Positions 41,744-51,242 are shown, counted from the first letter of the stretch. The stretch: DNA of 64,000 nucleotides from Verrucomicrobiota bacterium (GCA_022709905.1 JAKLHY010000027.1:26899-90898); one strand, 5' to 3'. Numbers and translations are program-made. The notes: generated by a model not told the origin, from the letters alone.

Positions 41744-43084
41744 ATGGCAGAGCAAAAACGAAGAAAGAGATCGGTTATGTCGCTGGCAAAACCATATACC
41801 TCTGATCCCAAGCATCTCTTGGGCATCATTCTGGGCGGAGGTCAAGGGACCCGCCTTTTTCCCCTGACCTCGGAACGGGCCAAGCCCGCGGTGCCGCTGG
41901 CGGGGAAGTACCGCCTGGTGGACGTGCCGATTTCCAACTGCATCAACTCCGGGATCCAGCGGATCTATTTGCTGACGCAGTTTAATTCGGCCTCGCTGCA
42001 TCGGCACATATCCCAGTCTTACAAATTTGACCATTTCACGAGCGGTTTTGTGGAAATCCTGGCCGCCGAGCAGACCCTGGCCAACACCTCGTGGTATCAA
42101 GGCACAGCCGATGCCGTGCGCAAGAACCTGATCCATTTTCTCAATAACGATTTCAAATACGCCATTATCCTTTGCGGGGATCAATTGTATCGGATGGATT
42201 ACCGCCGCATTTTGGCCCAGCATGTGGAATCCTACTCGGACTTAACGGTGGCCACGTTACCGGTGACCCGCGAGGAGACAGGCGCATTGGGGATCATGCA
42301 GATTGATCAAGATCGGCGGATCAACCGGTTCGTCGAGAAACCGCAGGATCCGGCGGTGCTGGACAGTTTGCGGCTTCACGCGGAATGGTTTCCGCAATTG
42401 AACATCCAGGGCGAGGGCGAGTATTACCTGGCATCGATGGGCATCTATGTCTTCAACAGGGAAGTCTTAAAAACGTTGCTGGATAGTTCGATGGCGGATT
42501 TCGGGAAGCACATTATTCCGGCCTCGATCAACTCCTACCGGGTTGGGGCTTACGTTTTTCAGGGATATTGGGAGGATATCGGGACGATCCGTAACTTTTT
42601 TGAGGCTAACCTGGATTTGACGGCGGAATTGCCGAGGTTCAATTTCTTCGACATGACCGCCCCGATTTACTCCCGTCCCCGCTTTCTGCCGCCTTCCAAG
42701 ATTAATGGCGCTCAGATCGATCATGCGATCATTTCCGAAGGGTGCATCATCAATCACGCCACGATTTCGAACAGCATTGTCGGGCTGCGTTCGCTGGTGG
42801 ACCGGGGAAGCCGGTTAAGCCGGACGGTTTTGATGGGGAGCGATTATTACGAGTCTGAGGACTCCATTCTGCAAAATGAAGCCTCCGGCCGGCCGCGCAT
42901 GGGGGTGGGATGCAACACTCAGATCGAGAATACCATTATCGACAAGAACGCCCGGATTGGCAACAATTGCACCATTACGCCGACGGGCAAGCCGGAGTCC
43001 TTTGATCATCCCATGTATTTCATCCGGGACGGCATCGTCATTATCCCAAAGAACGGCATCATTCCCCACAACACGATGATTTAG
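41744..43084 (+). CDS. glgC: Glucose-1-phosphate adenylyltransferase
   Basis: Makes ADP-glucose from ATP and glucose-1-phosphate for glycogen synthesis. The ATG at 41744 is chosen because GGAGG lies 8 bases ahead; the 446-aa length fits GlgC, while longer frames upstream run through repeat DNA. Motifs are 'GIILGGGQGTRLFPLTSERA' with 'KPAVPLAGKYRLVDVPISNC' (substrate loop), 'QGTADAVRKNLIHFLNND', 'ILCGDQLYRMDYRRILAQHV', 'EGEYYLASMGIYVFNREVLK', 'VFQGYWEDIGTIRNFFEANL' and the C-terminal left-handed beta-helix ('IENTIIDKNARIGNNCTI'). The N-terminal 'KRRKRS' tail is basic. It resembles cyanobacterial/plant-type AGPases in this part. No other glg gene is in the window. Confidence 0.95.
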   Translation: MAEQKRRKRSVMSLAKPYTSDPKHLLGIILGGGQGTRLFPLTSERAKPAVPLAGKYRLVDVPISNCINSGIQRIYLLTQFNSASLHRHISQSYKFDHFTSGFVEILAAEQTLANTSWYQGTADAVRKNLIHFLNNDFKYAIILCGDQLYRMDYRRILAQHVESYSDLTVATLPVTREETGALGIMQIDQDRRINRFVEKPQDPAVLDSLRLHAEWFPQLNIQGEGEYYLASMGIYVFNREVLKTLLDSSMADFGKHIIPASINSYRVGAYVFQGYWEDIGTIRNFFEANLDLTAELPRFNFFDMTAPIYSRPRFLPPSKINGAQIDHAIISEGCIINHATISNSIVGLRSLVDRGSRLSRTVLMGSDYYESEDSILQNEASGRPRMGVGCNTQIENTIIDKNARIGNNCTITPTGKPESFDHPMYFIRDGIVIIPKNGIIPHNTMI

Positions 43085-43203
43085 GGGCATTGCCGGAATC
43101 ACTTCCGGTTTAGCGGAAGCACATCTCGGTTTGTGGGGGGCAGGAGAAAGTTCCTGAGCCATCCGTCCCTTCTCCGCGGCGGGTGATCGCTTTCGCTTCC
43201 ATT

Positions 43204-43231
43204 CAATCCGCAATCCGCAATCCGCAATTCG
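43204..43231 (+). repeat. 7-bp tandem repeat (CAATCCG)
   Basis: Three perfect CAATCCG units and a fourth as CAATTCG lie back to back between glgC and the permease gene. Such heptamer runs are common in verrucomicrobial spacers (from memory). No function is seen. Confidence 0.6.
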
Positions 43232-43274
43232 CGAATTTCCCTCGCAGGATTCGGGAGGCCGTTGCCCCCGAGTA

Positions 43275-44591
43275 TTACTCGTGGCGCAGGGCTTCGACGG
43301 GATCCATGCGGGCGGCGCGGAGGGCGGGGTACAGGCCAAAAATGACGCCCACGGCAGCGGAAATGGAGAAGGCAAGGAGGGGAGACCAGAACTTGATGAT
43401 CGTGACCATGTCGGCGAAGCGGGTGACGAACCAGGGGATGGCCATGCCGAGCAGCACGCCCAGCAAACCGCCCGCTCCCGCGAGCATGACAGTTTCCACG
43501 AGGAATTGCAGGGTGATGTCGCGGCGTTTGGCGCCGAGGGCGCGGCGAATGCCGATCTCGCGTGTCCGCTCGGTGACGCTGGCCAGCATGATGTTCATAA
43601 TGCCAATCCCGCCGACCAGAAGGGAAATCGCGGCGATGGATCCCAGGACGATATTAAAAATCTGCTTGGTGCGCTCAGCGCGTTTCAACAATTCCAGAGG
43701 CACTGTCATTTCGTAGTCCATTTTTTTATGATTGCGCTGCATCAGCTCCTTGATGGCCTGGGCGACATCCATGACCTCCGCCTGTTGGTTCACCTTGACG
43801 GTGACTTCATGAAGTTCAACCCGTTCGGCTTCAATGCTGCCGCTGCGTCGGCGGACAAGGGTTTCGCCGAAGCGTTTCTTGGTGGTTTCGAGGGGAATGA
43901 ACATGCGAAACGCCGCCTGATCTTTGGCGGGCGTTTGGACTTCGTTGTCCTTGGCGATCAAGGCGCGCGGTTCCATGACGCCAATGACGCGGTAATAACT
44001 GCTGCCAACCCGAACATCGCGTCCCAACGGGATTTCCAGGGGAAAAAGCCGGTCGACCATTTCAGCGCCCAGCACGCAGACATTGGCGCCGATCTCCATT
44101 TCGGCCTCGGTGAAGAATCGGCCCCGGGCGACCCGGTGATTGCGCATGTCCGGGTACCAGGGGACTGTTCCGAGCAGTTCGCAATCGACGCGCCGGTTGA
44201 TGTTCCAGACATAATCCCGAATGATCCGGCCCGGGACAATGACACTGACGCCCGGGATGGTGGATCGGATGCGTTGGACGTCGAGGTAAGTCAGTCCGTA
44301 TTGCAGCACGTAACTTTGGCTGGCCCGGTCGGAGACCTTTTGTTCCTCGGGGGGCTTGACGCTGTGGAGGATAATATTCTGGCTGCCGAGGTTCTTAATC
44401 TGTTCCTGGGCTTCGTGGCTGGCGCCCTCTCCGATGGCGAGCATCGCGATGACCGAACTGACGCCAAACACGATGCCCAGCGCCGTCAGGAGGGACCGCA
44501 GACGGTGGAGCCAAATGCTTTTGATGCCGAGGCGAATGGTGCGCCGGAGACGTTGGATCTGGAGGCGAAGGCTGGGGCGTGAAGGTTTCAT
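43275..44591 (-). CDS. MacB-type ABC transporter permease (no ATPase domain)
   Basis: 438 aa. An N-terminal helix ('RLRSLLTALGIVFGVSSVIA') precedes a MacB-type periplasmic domain ('NLGSQNIILHSVKPPEEQKV', 'CVLGAEMVDRLFPLEIPLGR'). The FtsX-like three-helix block follows ('GSIAAISLLVGGIGIMNIML', 'GIRRALGAKRRDITLQFLVE', 'AVGVIFGLYPALRAARMDPV'). It is the mechanotransducing membrane part of a tripartite efflux or export machine. It ends a leftward operon TolC - adaptor - permease with a 48-base gap. The matching MacB/LolD-type ATPase is absent from the operon and from the window, so it must be encoded elsewhere. Confidence 0.9.
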   Translation of the reverse strand: MKPSRPSLRLQIQRLRRTIRLGIKSIWLHRLRSLLTALGIVFGVSSVIAMLAIGEGASHEAQEQIKNLGSQNIILHSVKPPEEQKVSDRASQSYVLQYGLTYLDVQRIRSTIPGVSVIVPGRIIRDYVWNINRRVDCELLGTVPWYPDMRNHRVARGRFFTEAEMEIGANVCVLGAEMVDRLFPLEIPLGRDVRVGSSYYRVIGVMEPRALIAKDNEVQTPAKDQAAFRMFIPLETTKKRFGETLVRRRSGSIEAERVELHEVTVKVNQQAEVMDVAQAIKELMQRNHKKMDYEMTVPLELLKRAERTKQIFNIVLGSIAAISLLVGGIGIMNIMLASVTERTREIGIRRALGAKRRDITLQFLVETVMLAGAGGLLGVLLGMAIPWFVTRFADMVTIIKFWSPLLAFSISAAVGVIFGLYPALRAARMDPVEALRHE

Positions 44592-44639
44592 TGGCGGACG
44601 TCGTCCAATTGCACGATCGAGGGAGCAGCCATGGGGAGA

Positions 44640-46607
44640 TCAGGAGGGTTTGGTCGCCGGTGCGGACTGGACGGCCGTTGGATGTTCGGCTGGCGGCTGC
44701 GGCGTTCTGGGAGGCGGTGTTTCCTCTTTGCGATCCTGGTTTTTTCCGTTTTCGGTTCCCGGGGTTACGACGGAGGGCGGGGCTCGCAGGCAGATGCGCT
44801 CGCCTTCCTTCAGACCGGTTTTAATTTCGATGAATTCATCGTTGGATTCGCCGACGCTCACCACACGGCGTTCGCGTTTGGCGCCGCGATCGAGGTAGCA
44901 GACCTGTTGGCCTTCCTCGGGGAAGACGGCCTGGATGGGGACGAATACGACGTCATCGAGGTGATCGACCTGGATTTCGACTTTGGCGCTCATGCCGGGT
45001 TTGAGCCAGTCGTGGACTCCTTCGACCGAGATGGTGGTGAGGTAGACTTTCAGGTCAGGATTCATCCAGCGGTTCCCGGAATCGGGAAGCAACCCGACTT
45101 TGGTGACCTCGCCTTTCAGCACTTGATCGGCATAGGCATCGACGGTGATGGTGGCCTTCTGACCTTTCTTGATTCTCTTGATGTAGGTTTCGTGGATTTT
45201 CACGCGCACTCCCATCTTCGTCATATCGGGGATGGTGATGATGGACTGGCGTTCGCGGACGGTGGCCCCTTCGCGGATGCGCTCCTCGCCGCCCCAATAA
45301 CGGTCTTCGTCGGCCCCGCCATAGACGACAAGGCCTTGTTTTTCCGCGGGAATAATGCACTTATCCAGTTGTTCGTAGAGCTCTTTGCGTTGCCGGTCTT
45401 CGAGGTTGTATCGGCCCTGGGCGGACTTGAGGCGGGCCTCGGCCTGGGCCAGCTTGGAAACGGCGCTCTTTCGGGTTCGGTCCAGTTCGCGCAAGGCATC
45501 CTCGAATTTGGAGACGGCCTCCTCACAGGCCTTGAGGAATTCGTATTTGGTATAGAGGGCCCGAGCCGTCTCGGCGGTCTGAACCTTGAGCCGGTTGTTT
45601 TCGAGCAGCAGGGCGCTGTTCGTCAGCTCGGTCTTGGTCACATATTCTTTTTCGAAGAGCCGCAGAGTACCCTCATAATCGCTGGTGGCCTTGCCGAGCT
45701 CTTTCAGGGCCAGCTGGAAATCATCGTCGAATTTGCGCAGTTTCTGCTTGGCCTCGCCATCGCCAAGCCGGTCAATTTTGGCATACTGGCTGAAGTCGAT
45801 GTCCGCTTTGCGACGGGGAAGGCCTGGAGCGTCCGAGGCGACATCGGAGCCATTGGAGAGCGAAGCCATGACAGTGAGGACGCTGGCTTCCGGGCCTTGG
45901 GCGAGCGTTGCAGGCGGCATGCCGGCCGGGCGGGCGCCTCCGTTGGCGGGTTCGGCAGGTGCGGAACCGGCCCGGCTCGCGATCAAATGGGCCTCGGTGT
46001 TCGTGGCCATGCTTGCCAGAATCCTCAGGCTCGGTGAGAACGCCTCCGCCGAGTTGGCGCTATCGTGGGAGAGGTCCAGAGACAGTCCCAACTTGTCCAC
46101 GATTTCGGTCGTCGTGGAATCCCCCAGCAATCGGTCCAGATCCAGCCGGGCAAACCGGACTTTCTGTTCGGCCGCCTTGATTTCACCGAAGTTCTGGATC
46201 ACTTGGATGTCGTAAGCCTGCTGCGCTTCGACCAGGGATGCCCGGGTGGACTCGAAGGTGATGTCCTGCTGGGTGATGCGATTCTTGATTTCCGATGAGT
46301 CCAGCTCGACCAGGATTCTGTTGGTACGCACATCGTCCTCCGTCACCTGGTAGCCTTCCTCAACGATCTTGAGGATTTTGGTGCCCTGATAACCGACGCG
46401 GACCTCGCACTTGATCTCCTGGGATTCCAGGGCCTGGACGCTGCCGCCTTCCAGCACGGAGATGTTCAAGGGGCCTCGTCGGACGACAAAGGTCGTTCCG
46501 TTTCCCGCGGTGGGTTCCCGCTTCAGGACCAGAAATCCGAGCAGAACGAGCAGGAAGAGCGCTCCTGTCAGCCACCACCGTTTTTTCTGCCAAAACCTCG
46601 TTTTCAT
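44640..46607 (-). CDS. Membrane fusion (periplasmic adaptor) protein, long coiled-coil form
   Basis: 655 aa. Signal anchor 'WWLTGALFLLVLLGFLVLKR', then a barrel-sandwich start ('RRGPLNISVLEGGSVQALES'), a very long alpha-helical hairpin (about residues 100-440, including 'EAEARL' and 'KACEEAVSKFEDALRELDRT' coiled coils), a beta-barrel ('MGVRVKIHETYIKRIKKGQK', 'GNRWMNPDLKVYLTTISVEG') and a membrane-proximal domain ('VVFVPIQAVFPEEGQQVCYL'). The C-terminus is Pro-rich. The hairpin is much longer than in MacA (about 370 aa in total) and carries an unusual disordered Ala/Gly/Pro insert ('PANGGARPAGMPPATLAQGP'). Its ATG begins one base after the TolC stop. Confidence 0.86.
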   Translation of the reverse strand: MKTRFWQKKRWWLTGALFLLVLLGFLVLKREPTAGNGTTFVVRRGPLNISVLEGGSVQALESQEIKCEVRVGYQGTKILKIVEEGYQVTEDDVRTNRILVELDSSEIKNRITQQDITFESTRASLVEAQQAYDIQVIQNFGEIKAAEQKVRFARLDLDRLLGDSTTTEIVDKLGLSLDLSHDSANSAEAFSPSLRILASMATNTEAHLIASRAGSAPAEPANGGARPAGMPPATLAQGPEASVLTVMASLSNGSDVASDAPGLPRRKADIDFSQYAKIDRLGDGEAKQKLRKFDDDFQLALKELGKATSDYEGTLRLFEKEYVTKTELTNSALLLENNRLKVQTAETARALYTKYEFLKACEEAVSKFEDALRELDRTRKSAVSKLAQAEARLKSAQGRYNLEDRQRKELYEQLDKCIIPAEKQGLVVYGGADEDRYWGGEERIREGATVRERQSIITIPDMTKMGVRVKIHETYIKRIKKGQKATITVDAYADQVLKGEVTKVGLLPDSGNRWMNPDLKVYLTTISVEGVHDWLKPGMSAKVEIQVDHLDDVVFVPIQAVFPEEGQQVCYLDRGAKRERRVVSVGESNDEFIEIKTGLKEGERICLRAPPSVVTPGTENGKNQDRKEETPPPRTPQPPAEHPTAVQSAPATKPS

Positions 46608-46608
46608 T

Positions 46609-48279
46609 TTACCTGACCATTTTCCTTTCTTCCCACTGTCCGCTGTCTTTAATGTATAACATGCCGAGATTATTCCAGAACTGCAGGCGGGCAATGGTAT
46701 GCCCGACCAGCGCTTGAGTGAGTTGGTTTTTGGATGAGATCAAATCGTTTTGAGCGTCCACCAGGTCCTTCGTGTCCGCCCGCCCCAGTTCCGCCAGCAA
46801 CTCCTGTTCTTCCACGCGTCGTTCATTCAGTTTCACGCCGATGACGCTGATTTCGTAGGTGCGCTTGGCCTGGTCCAGAACGCGCCAGCCATTGCGAACC
46901 TGCAGGCGGATTTCGTCCTCGCGCTGTTCCAGCTGTCGTTTGGCCTGTTCCTGGGCGATCAAGGCGCTGCGGTAGGCGTTGCGTTCGGACTTGCGATCCA
47001 GACCCAGATCGAGGTTCAAGCCAGCATTCCACCGATAGCGATCCACCTCGGGCAAGGCGAGCTGACCGCCCTCTTTTTGGGGGCTGTTGAGGGTTGCGGA
47101 GGCCGTGGCATCGAGTTGGGGCTTGAGGCTGTTGGCCGCCACATAGAGACGGCGCTGGGCGTCTTCCAGTTGATTCCGGACGGTGGCCAGATCCAGACGC
47201 GTGCCCAGGGCGACCAGGATGGCATCCTCCACTTTGACGTCGGGATGTTCAATCTGAAGACCCTGGAGTTCGCGATCATCCACGACAATTTTAGCTTCGG
47301 TCGACAGGCCCAACAGGATTTTAAATTGATCCAGGCTTTGAAGGTAAGAGCGAATGGCATCGATCCACTGGCCCTCGCTGGAAAGCTTCTCCTGCTCAAT
47401 CCGGCCCACTTCGGATTGTTTGGTTTTACCTTCCCGGGCAAATGCCAGGGTTCGCTCCGCGCTCTTGCGGAAGCTCAGCAGTCCTCGATAGCTGTTGCGC
47501 GCGCGATCCCGGTTTTCCAGGACATTAAAGTAGGTGGTGGCGATCTGAACGCTGAACTCGCGCCGGAACAAAATAAACTCGCGCAATTGATAAACCAAGT
47601 CCCGCTCAGCTTGGGTCAGGTTTTCCATGGCCACCTTGTAACCGGCCCCCCGCAGCAAGGGTTGGATCAACTCAAGCCCAATCTGAGAGGACGTGACGGT
47701 TTTGGGATCTCCCGCCAGGACCCGGAGGAAATCCGTGGTAAAAGCGGCTGATAAACGCGCACCCGTGCGCGCAAGCCACTCGGCGCCGAGGGTTCCCTGT
47801 CCCGTGACTTGGTCGATGACCTCGTGTGTTTCACTGGCCTCGGCCTGGTAATTGCCCCTGGCGCCCGCCGAGAAAATGGGGGTGTAGCGATGGCGGGCAA
47901 GTGTCAGAGACAAGGCCTGCAAATAAAGCCGCTCTTTGTTGTTCTGGTAGATGCGGCTGTGTTTAACCGCCAAGTCCAGGGCCTTGTTGAGAGTCAGGAT
48001 CCCCGCTCCCACCTCTGTCGAGGCGTCAGAACCCAGCGCCTCATCGGGTTCCTTGATCAACTCCAGGTTCTCGAGGGAAATCTGATTCGTTTGATCAATC
48101 GTAAACTGCCGGTCCATGTCCGAAAACTGCGAGGATTTCTGCGCAATGGCCCGATAAGCCTCCTTGTCCGCGGATTGCCGGTAATGCTCGCGACCGCATC
48201 CAGCCGCGATGAAAAGCAAAAGCGGAAGCGAACGCCCAAACCATCGGATTCCAACGTTTGGCAATAAGGCCGAAGCCAT
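46609..48279 (-). CDS. TolC-family outer-membrane efflux lipoprotein
   Basis: 556 aa from the ATG at 48279 with GAGGAT about 8 bases ahead. The lipobox is 'LLLFIAAGCGREHYRQ'. Two repeats of the TolC hairpin follow: 'ILTLNKALDLAVKHSRIYQN', 'ERDLVYQLREFILFRREFSV', 'EDAILVALGTRLDLATVRNQ', 'QLEQREDEIRLQVRNGWRVL' and 'ELGRADTKDLVDAQNDLISS'. As a lipid-anchored OMF it forms the outer-membrane channel for the adaptor and the MacB-like permease that follow in the operon. The upstream 370 bases hold a divergent promoter for the gene at 48647. Confidence 0.9.
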   Translation of the reverse strand: MASALLPNVGIRWFGRSLPLLLFIAAGCGREHYRQSADKEAYRAIAQKSSQFSDMDRQFTIDQTNQISLENLELIKEPDEALGSDASTEVGAGILTLNKALDLAVKHSRIYQNNKERLYLQALSLTLARHRYTPIFSAGARGNYQAEASETHEVIDQVTGQGTLGAEWLARTGARLSAAFTTDFLRVLAGDPKTVTSSQIGLELIQPLLRGAGYKVAMENLTQAERDLVYQLREFILFRREFSVQIATTYFNVLENRDRARNSYRGLLSFRKSAERTLAFAREGKTKQSEVGRIEQEKLSSEGQWIDAIRSYLQSLDQFKILLGLSTEAKIVVDDRELQGLQIEHPDVKVEDAILVALGTRLDLATVRNQLEDAQRRLYVAANSLKPQLDATASATLNSPQKEGGQLALPEVDRYRWNAGLNLDLGLDRKSERNAYRSALIAQEQAKRQLEQREDEIRLQVRNGWRVLDQAKRTYEISVIGVKLNERRVEEQELLAELGRADTKDLVDAQNDLISSKNQLTQALVGHTIARLQFWNNLGMLYIKDSGQWEERKMVR

Positions 48280-48578
48280 TGTAATTATCCTCGCTAAGCC
48301 GTGCATAGACCTGACATTAGACACCATCCAAGCCAATCTGTTTCCCGGTTTGGACGGGGATTTGAGTGGAAATTCTTAATTGAAAACGAGTTTTTGATTG
48401 GCTGATAAGGATTTATTCCGGTGAAACCGATCATCTGCCGGGACTCGGATTTCGAGGAATTAAGATTGACTCCTTCGGGGGAAATCGTGCAAAAAAGATA
48501 GGTAATCAGCCCGGTTTTGTGGCGGCAATTTGTTGGATTGGAATCCATTAGAGGGCTGAAAAAAAAGTTAAAAAGTGC

Positions 48579-48606
48579 TTGCATTGTGGCGGTCTGCTTT
48601 TAGAAT
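48579..48606 (+). promoter_or_regulatory. Sigma-70-type promoter of the secreted protein gene
   Basis: TTGCAT (48579-48584) and TAGAAT (48601-48606) are separated by 16 bases. An A-rich tract (48559-48574) directly upstream resembles an UP element. Transcription would begin near 48613, giving a short 5' leader with AAAGGA just before the ATG at 48647. This is among the best promoter matches I saw in the window. Confidence 0.6.
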
Positions 48607-48646
48607 TGGGGCCACAAACGATTTAAAACGAACAATCAAAGGATTA

Positions 48647-49636
48647 ATGAATATGAAGAAATTAGCATGTTTGGTGTCTGCACTGACCCTCATGGGTTTC
48701 GCGACCTCCAGCTACGCTCAAGCGAACTCCATAATCAAAGATATGGGGACCGTTGCTGAAGACGCGATGACATTTGTTGCGGAGCAAGTGCACGATGTCA
48801 CCGATTACTATTACGTCGAGAATGTCGACGGATTGGCCGATTTTGAACAATACCTCGCTCAGGACCCCGGTGGTAAGATTCGTGGAATAGCTTTCTGGCT
48901 GTTCGACAATGATGAGGATGCCTATATTCAGTTCTCCGTTTCCGGTTCAATCAGTGGGGGCGCGTCCATCAAGGGCAAGCCGGCGACCGTGAAACTGACC
49001 TACAAGGCCATCTCCTCCAACCTGACCGGCGTGGGCGCGGGTGGCGCTTGCACCGTTGGGCCTTGCGTCATCATCCCGGTGGGTGGCTCTGTGAAGGGCA
49101 CCTACACGGTGACGACCTGCTCGATTGGCGGCGGCCCCTGCGAACCTCCGACCGGCGCTTCTGACGTTGTGCGTATGGAAGGCGTTCTGAGTGGTTCCAT
49201 CAAGGTCAACAAGGACACCGCCAAGATCAACGAGAACGTTGCGTTCTACGGTGAGAGCGACCGCGGCGAGAATCTTTGCAAAGCCTTCCTGAATATCGAT
49301 GTTTATCCGACCTCGATGAAGTACAACTGCGACACCCTGTTGTCGATGAAGTATGACATCATCGGTTACGTGACCTTCGACAGCGGCATCAAAGACATCG
49401 TGACCGGTTCCGGATCTTGGGACGCCACGAAGGGCTTCAAGTTCTCGGTGAGCAGCTGCTATGGCAAGCTGACCGTCAGCTCCTGGGTGACCCAGGAATG
49501 CGATGTGTGCCTCTACGGTTACAAGCTGACCGGCAAGATCGGTGGCCAGTCTGTGGAAAGCTACGGCGACCTCGCGGATGGCGACTTCACCTGGTGGGAT
49601 AACCTGGTTTACGCGCCGGCCGGTTTGATCGAATAA
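48647..49636 (+). CDS. Secreted Cys-containing beta-rich protein, likely abundant
   Basis: 329 aa with a classical Sec signal (MNMKKLACLVSALTLMGFATSSYAQA). The mature protein is rich in Gly, Ser, Thr and Val and predicted beta, with paired cysteines ('GACTVGPCVIIPVGG', 'VTTCSIGGGPCEPP', 'QECDVCLYGYKL'), suggesting disulfides. No family is recognised; it recalls secreted fibre or coat components, but that is a guess. Codon use is strongly biased toward C-ending forms (AAG, GGC, ACC, ATC), unlike most neighbours, and it has a clear promoter and a strong terminator. These point to high expression. The next genes (HEAT-repeat and 755-aa secreted protein) may belong with it. An ATG at 48653 is an alternative start. 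Confidence 0.8.
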   Translation: MNMKKLACLVSALTLMGFATSSYAQANSIIKDMGTVAEDAMTFVAEQVHDVTDYYYVENVDGLADFEQYLAQDPGGKIRGIAFWLFDNDEDAYIQFSVSGSISGGASIKGKPATVKLTYKAISSNLTGVGAGGACTVGPCVIIPVGGSVKGTYTVTTCSIGGGPCEPPTGASDVVRMEGVLSGSIKVNKDTAKINENVAFYGESDRGENLCKAFLNIDVYPTSMKYNCDTLLSMKYDIIGYVTFDSGIKDIVTGSGSWDATKGFKFSVSSCYGKLTVSSWVTQECDVCLYGYKLTGKIGGQSVESYGDLADGDFTWWDNLVYAPAGLIE

Positions 49637-49674
49637 CTGATCACGAGTTGTTTATCTAAACAAATTTAACACGG

Positions 49675-49715
49675 CTTGGGGGCAGTCCTGTTGAGGCTGC
49701 CCCCAAGTTGTTCTT
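49675..49715 (+). terminator. Rho-independent terminator
   Basis: A perfect 11-bp stem, CTTGGGGGCAG (49675-49685) and CTGCCCCCAAG (49697-49707), with an 11-base loop, is followed by TTGTTCTT. It lies 39 bases after the secreted-protein gene and 14 bases before the HEAT gene start, so the strongly expressed gene is monocistronic. Confidence 0.85.
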
Positions 49716-49729
49716 AGAGGGCACTTTTC

Positions 49730-51070
49730 ATGCGACCTTCTCCAAAAGCCGCACTACCGATGGCGACAAAATCCGATCAGGGCAAGGCGCTAATGCCGGC
49801 TTTGTTGGTCGTCGCGGTTATTCTCATCGCAGCCATAGCCGGTTTAGTCTTGCGTAATTCCTCAAAACAAGGGGTTCGAGACGATGGATCAACAAGCTCT
49901 GTCACGGGCGCGTCGTCAGAAACGAGGGGGAGCGGAAGGGATTTGACGCGGCACAAGGCTGTTGGGGATGTTACGGGCCAGAACTGGAGTGCGATTCTGC
50001 TTGATCCTTCTCAGCCAATGAAATTGCGTCGCGAGGCCGCGAGTGAATTGGCCAAGCTCGGCACCGATGAAGCCATTCGTGACCTAAAAGTGGCGTTGAA
50101 GGATGGCGAGCCCAGACTCCGGGCCATTATAGCGGATGCTTTGGGGATATCGCCCCATCCGGAGGCCAAATTGCTTTTGAAGGAGTTAATCAATGATAAG
50201 GACCCCCTCGTTGCCGGAGCTGCGATTAACGGTTGGGCTCGGCGAGGGGATGCTGAAGCGATTGAGGTTCTGACCGGCATACTTCAGGATGAGAAGCGGG
50301 ACGCGGACATGCGAGGAAATGCCGCAATGGCGCTGGGAACGATTAACGATCCGGCGGCTTTGAAGGTTCTAATGACAGCGGCAAAAGGCATGCAAGACAG
50401 CGAGGTTATCAGCCAAATCATGCAAGGCATCGGCCAGCGTCCTTTCTCCGAAACACAAGCTTTTTATCAGCAATATCTTGCCCAGACTGGTATTCCGCAG
50501 GCGGCACGTGTGGCTGCTGTGGAATCGATCGGCAATGCCGAGGGCCAAACCACGACATTTCTCATGCAGTATACGCGTGACGCCGATCCGGAGGTGCGTG
50601 CCGGCGCTGCCTGGGCCATCAGCAACAGCGGAGAACGCGGCCAATCGGCGCCCGAGATCATGGCGTTATTGCAGCAAGAATCCGACAATTCCGTGCGTAT
50701 GCGGTTGTATCAGGCGTTGGGCAATCAGGAGCAAGTCGATGTCAATTCTGTGATGGGCATGGTTCAGCGTGAGGTGAACAACGACACCCGCCTGGCCGGT
50801 CTTGAGCTGCTATCCGAGCGGTTAAACCCTCAGGAGCAACCCGAAGTCAGCCAGTATTTCAATCAAATCGCCGTTCCGGAGCTCAAGACCTCCGCTCTCA
50901 GCGGAGCAACCGATTACGAGCGCATGGTGGCGGCCCTTTCCCTGCTTAAAGCGCGCACCCCTGAATCTATGCAGGCGCTGCAGGACATCGCCTCGCAAAC
51001 CAAAGATCAACGGGTCGCTCGAATTGCCAAAGGCGGCGTCGCCCAGTCCAGACAAAAAACCGCGCCCTGA
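49730..51070 (+). CDS. Membrane-anchored HEAT-repeat protein
   Basis: 446 aa. One N-terminal membrane helix (residues about 22-41, 'MPALLVVAVILIAAIAGLVL') is followed by a charged Ser-rich linker and an all-helical region of about eight HEAT units, for example 'LRREAASELAKLGTDEAIRD', 'LRAIIADALGISPHPEAKLL', 'VAGAAINGWARRGDAEAIEV' and 'MRGNAAMALGTINDPAALKV'. The fold is a scaffold for protein binding. AGAGG precedes the ATG at 49730. It lies between two secreted proteins, so it may help assemble or export them; that is an inference from position only. Confidence 0.87.
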   Translation: MRPSPKAALPMATKSDQGKALMPALLVVAVILIAAIAGLVLRNSSKQGVRDDGSTSSVTGASSETRGSGRDLTRHKAVGDVTGQNWSAILLDPSQPMKLRREAASELAKLGTDEAIRDLKVALKDGEPRLRAIIADALGISPHPEAKLLLKELINDKDPLVAGAAINGWARRGDAEAIEVLTGILQDEKRDADMRGNAAMALGTINDPAALKVLMTAAKGMQDSEVISQIMQGIGQRPFSETQAFYQQYLAQTGIPQAARVAAVESIGNAEGQTTTFLMQYTRDADPEVRAGAAWAISNSGERGQSAPEIMALLQQESDNSVRMRLYQALGNQEQVDVNSVMGMVQREVNNDTRLAGLELLSERLNPQEQPEVSQYFNQIAVPELKTSALSGATDYERMVAALSLLKARTPESMQALQDIASQTKDQRVARIAKGGVAQSRQKTAP

Positions 51071-51242
51071 CGCTTCCAGGCAAGAGCCTCTGGCATGTTG
51101 TTTGCTTGAATATCGATCGGTGGATTTGGCCGATCCATGATCCGTTTCACAGTCGCGGTCCACGAACCTGCTTGTTGACTGTTGAAAGGCGCGAGCCGCG
51201 TCCGGAGATATCCCGGGAGTTCTTCCGGGAGAAAGCGCTTTT

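Noticed and set aside
43102..43119. Hairpin after glgC (CTTCCG / CGGAAG)
   Set aside because: The stem is only 6 bp and no T-tract follows.
43281..44582. Rightward open frame across the MacB-like permease
   Set aside because: Antisense shadow; composition is Asp/His/Gly-rich without a known domain.
44631..46037. Rightward open frame across the adaptor protein gene
   Set aside because: Antisense shadow of the membrane fusion protein.
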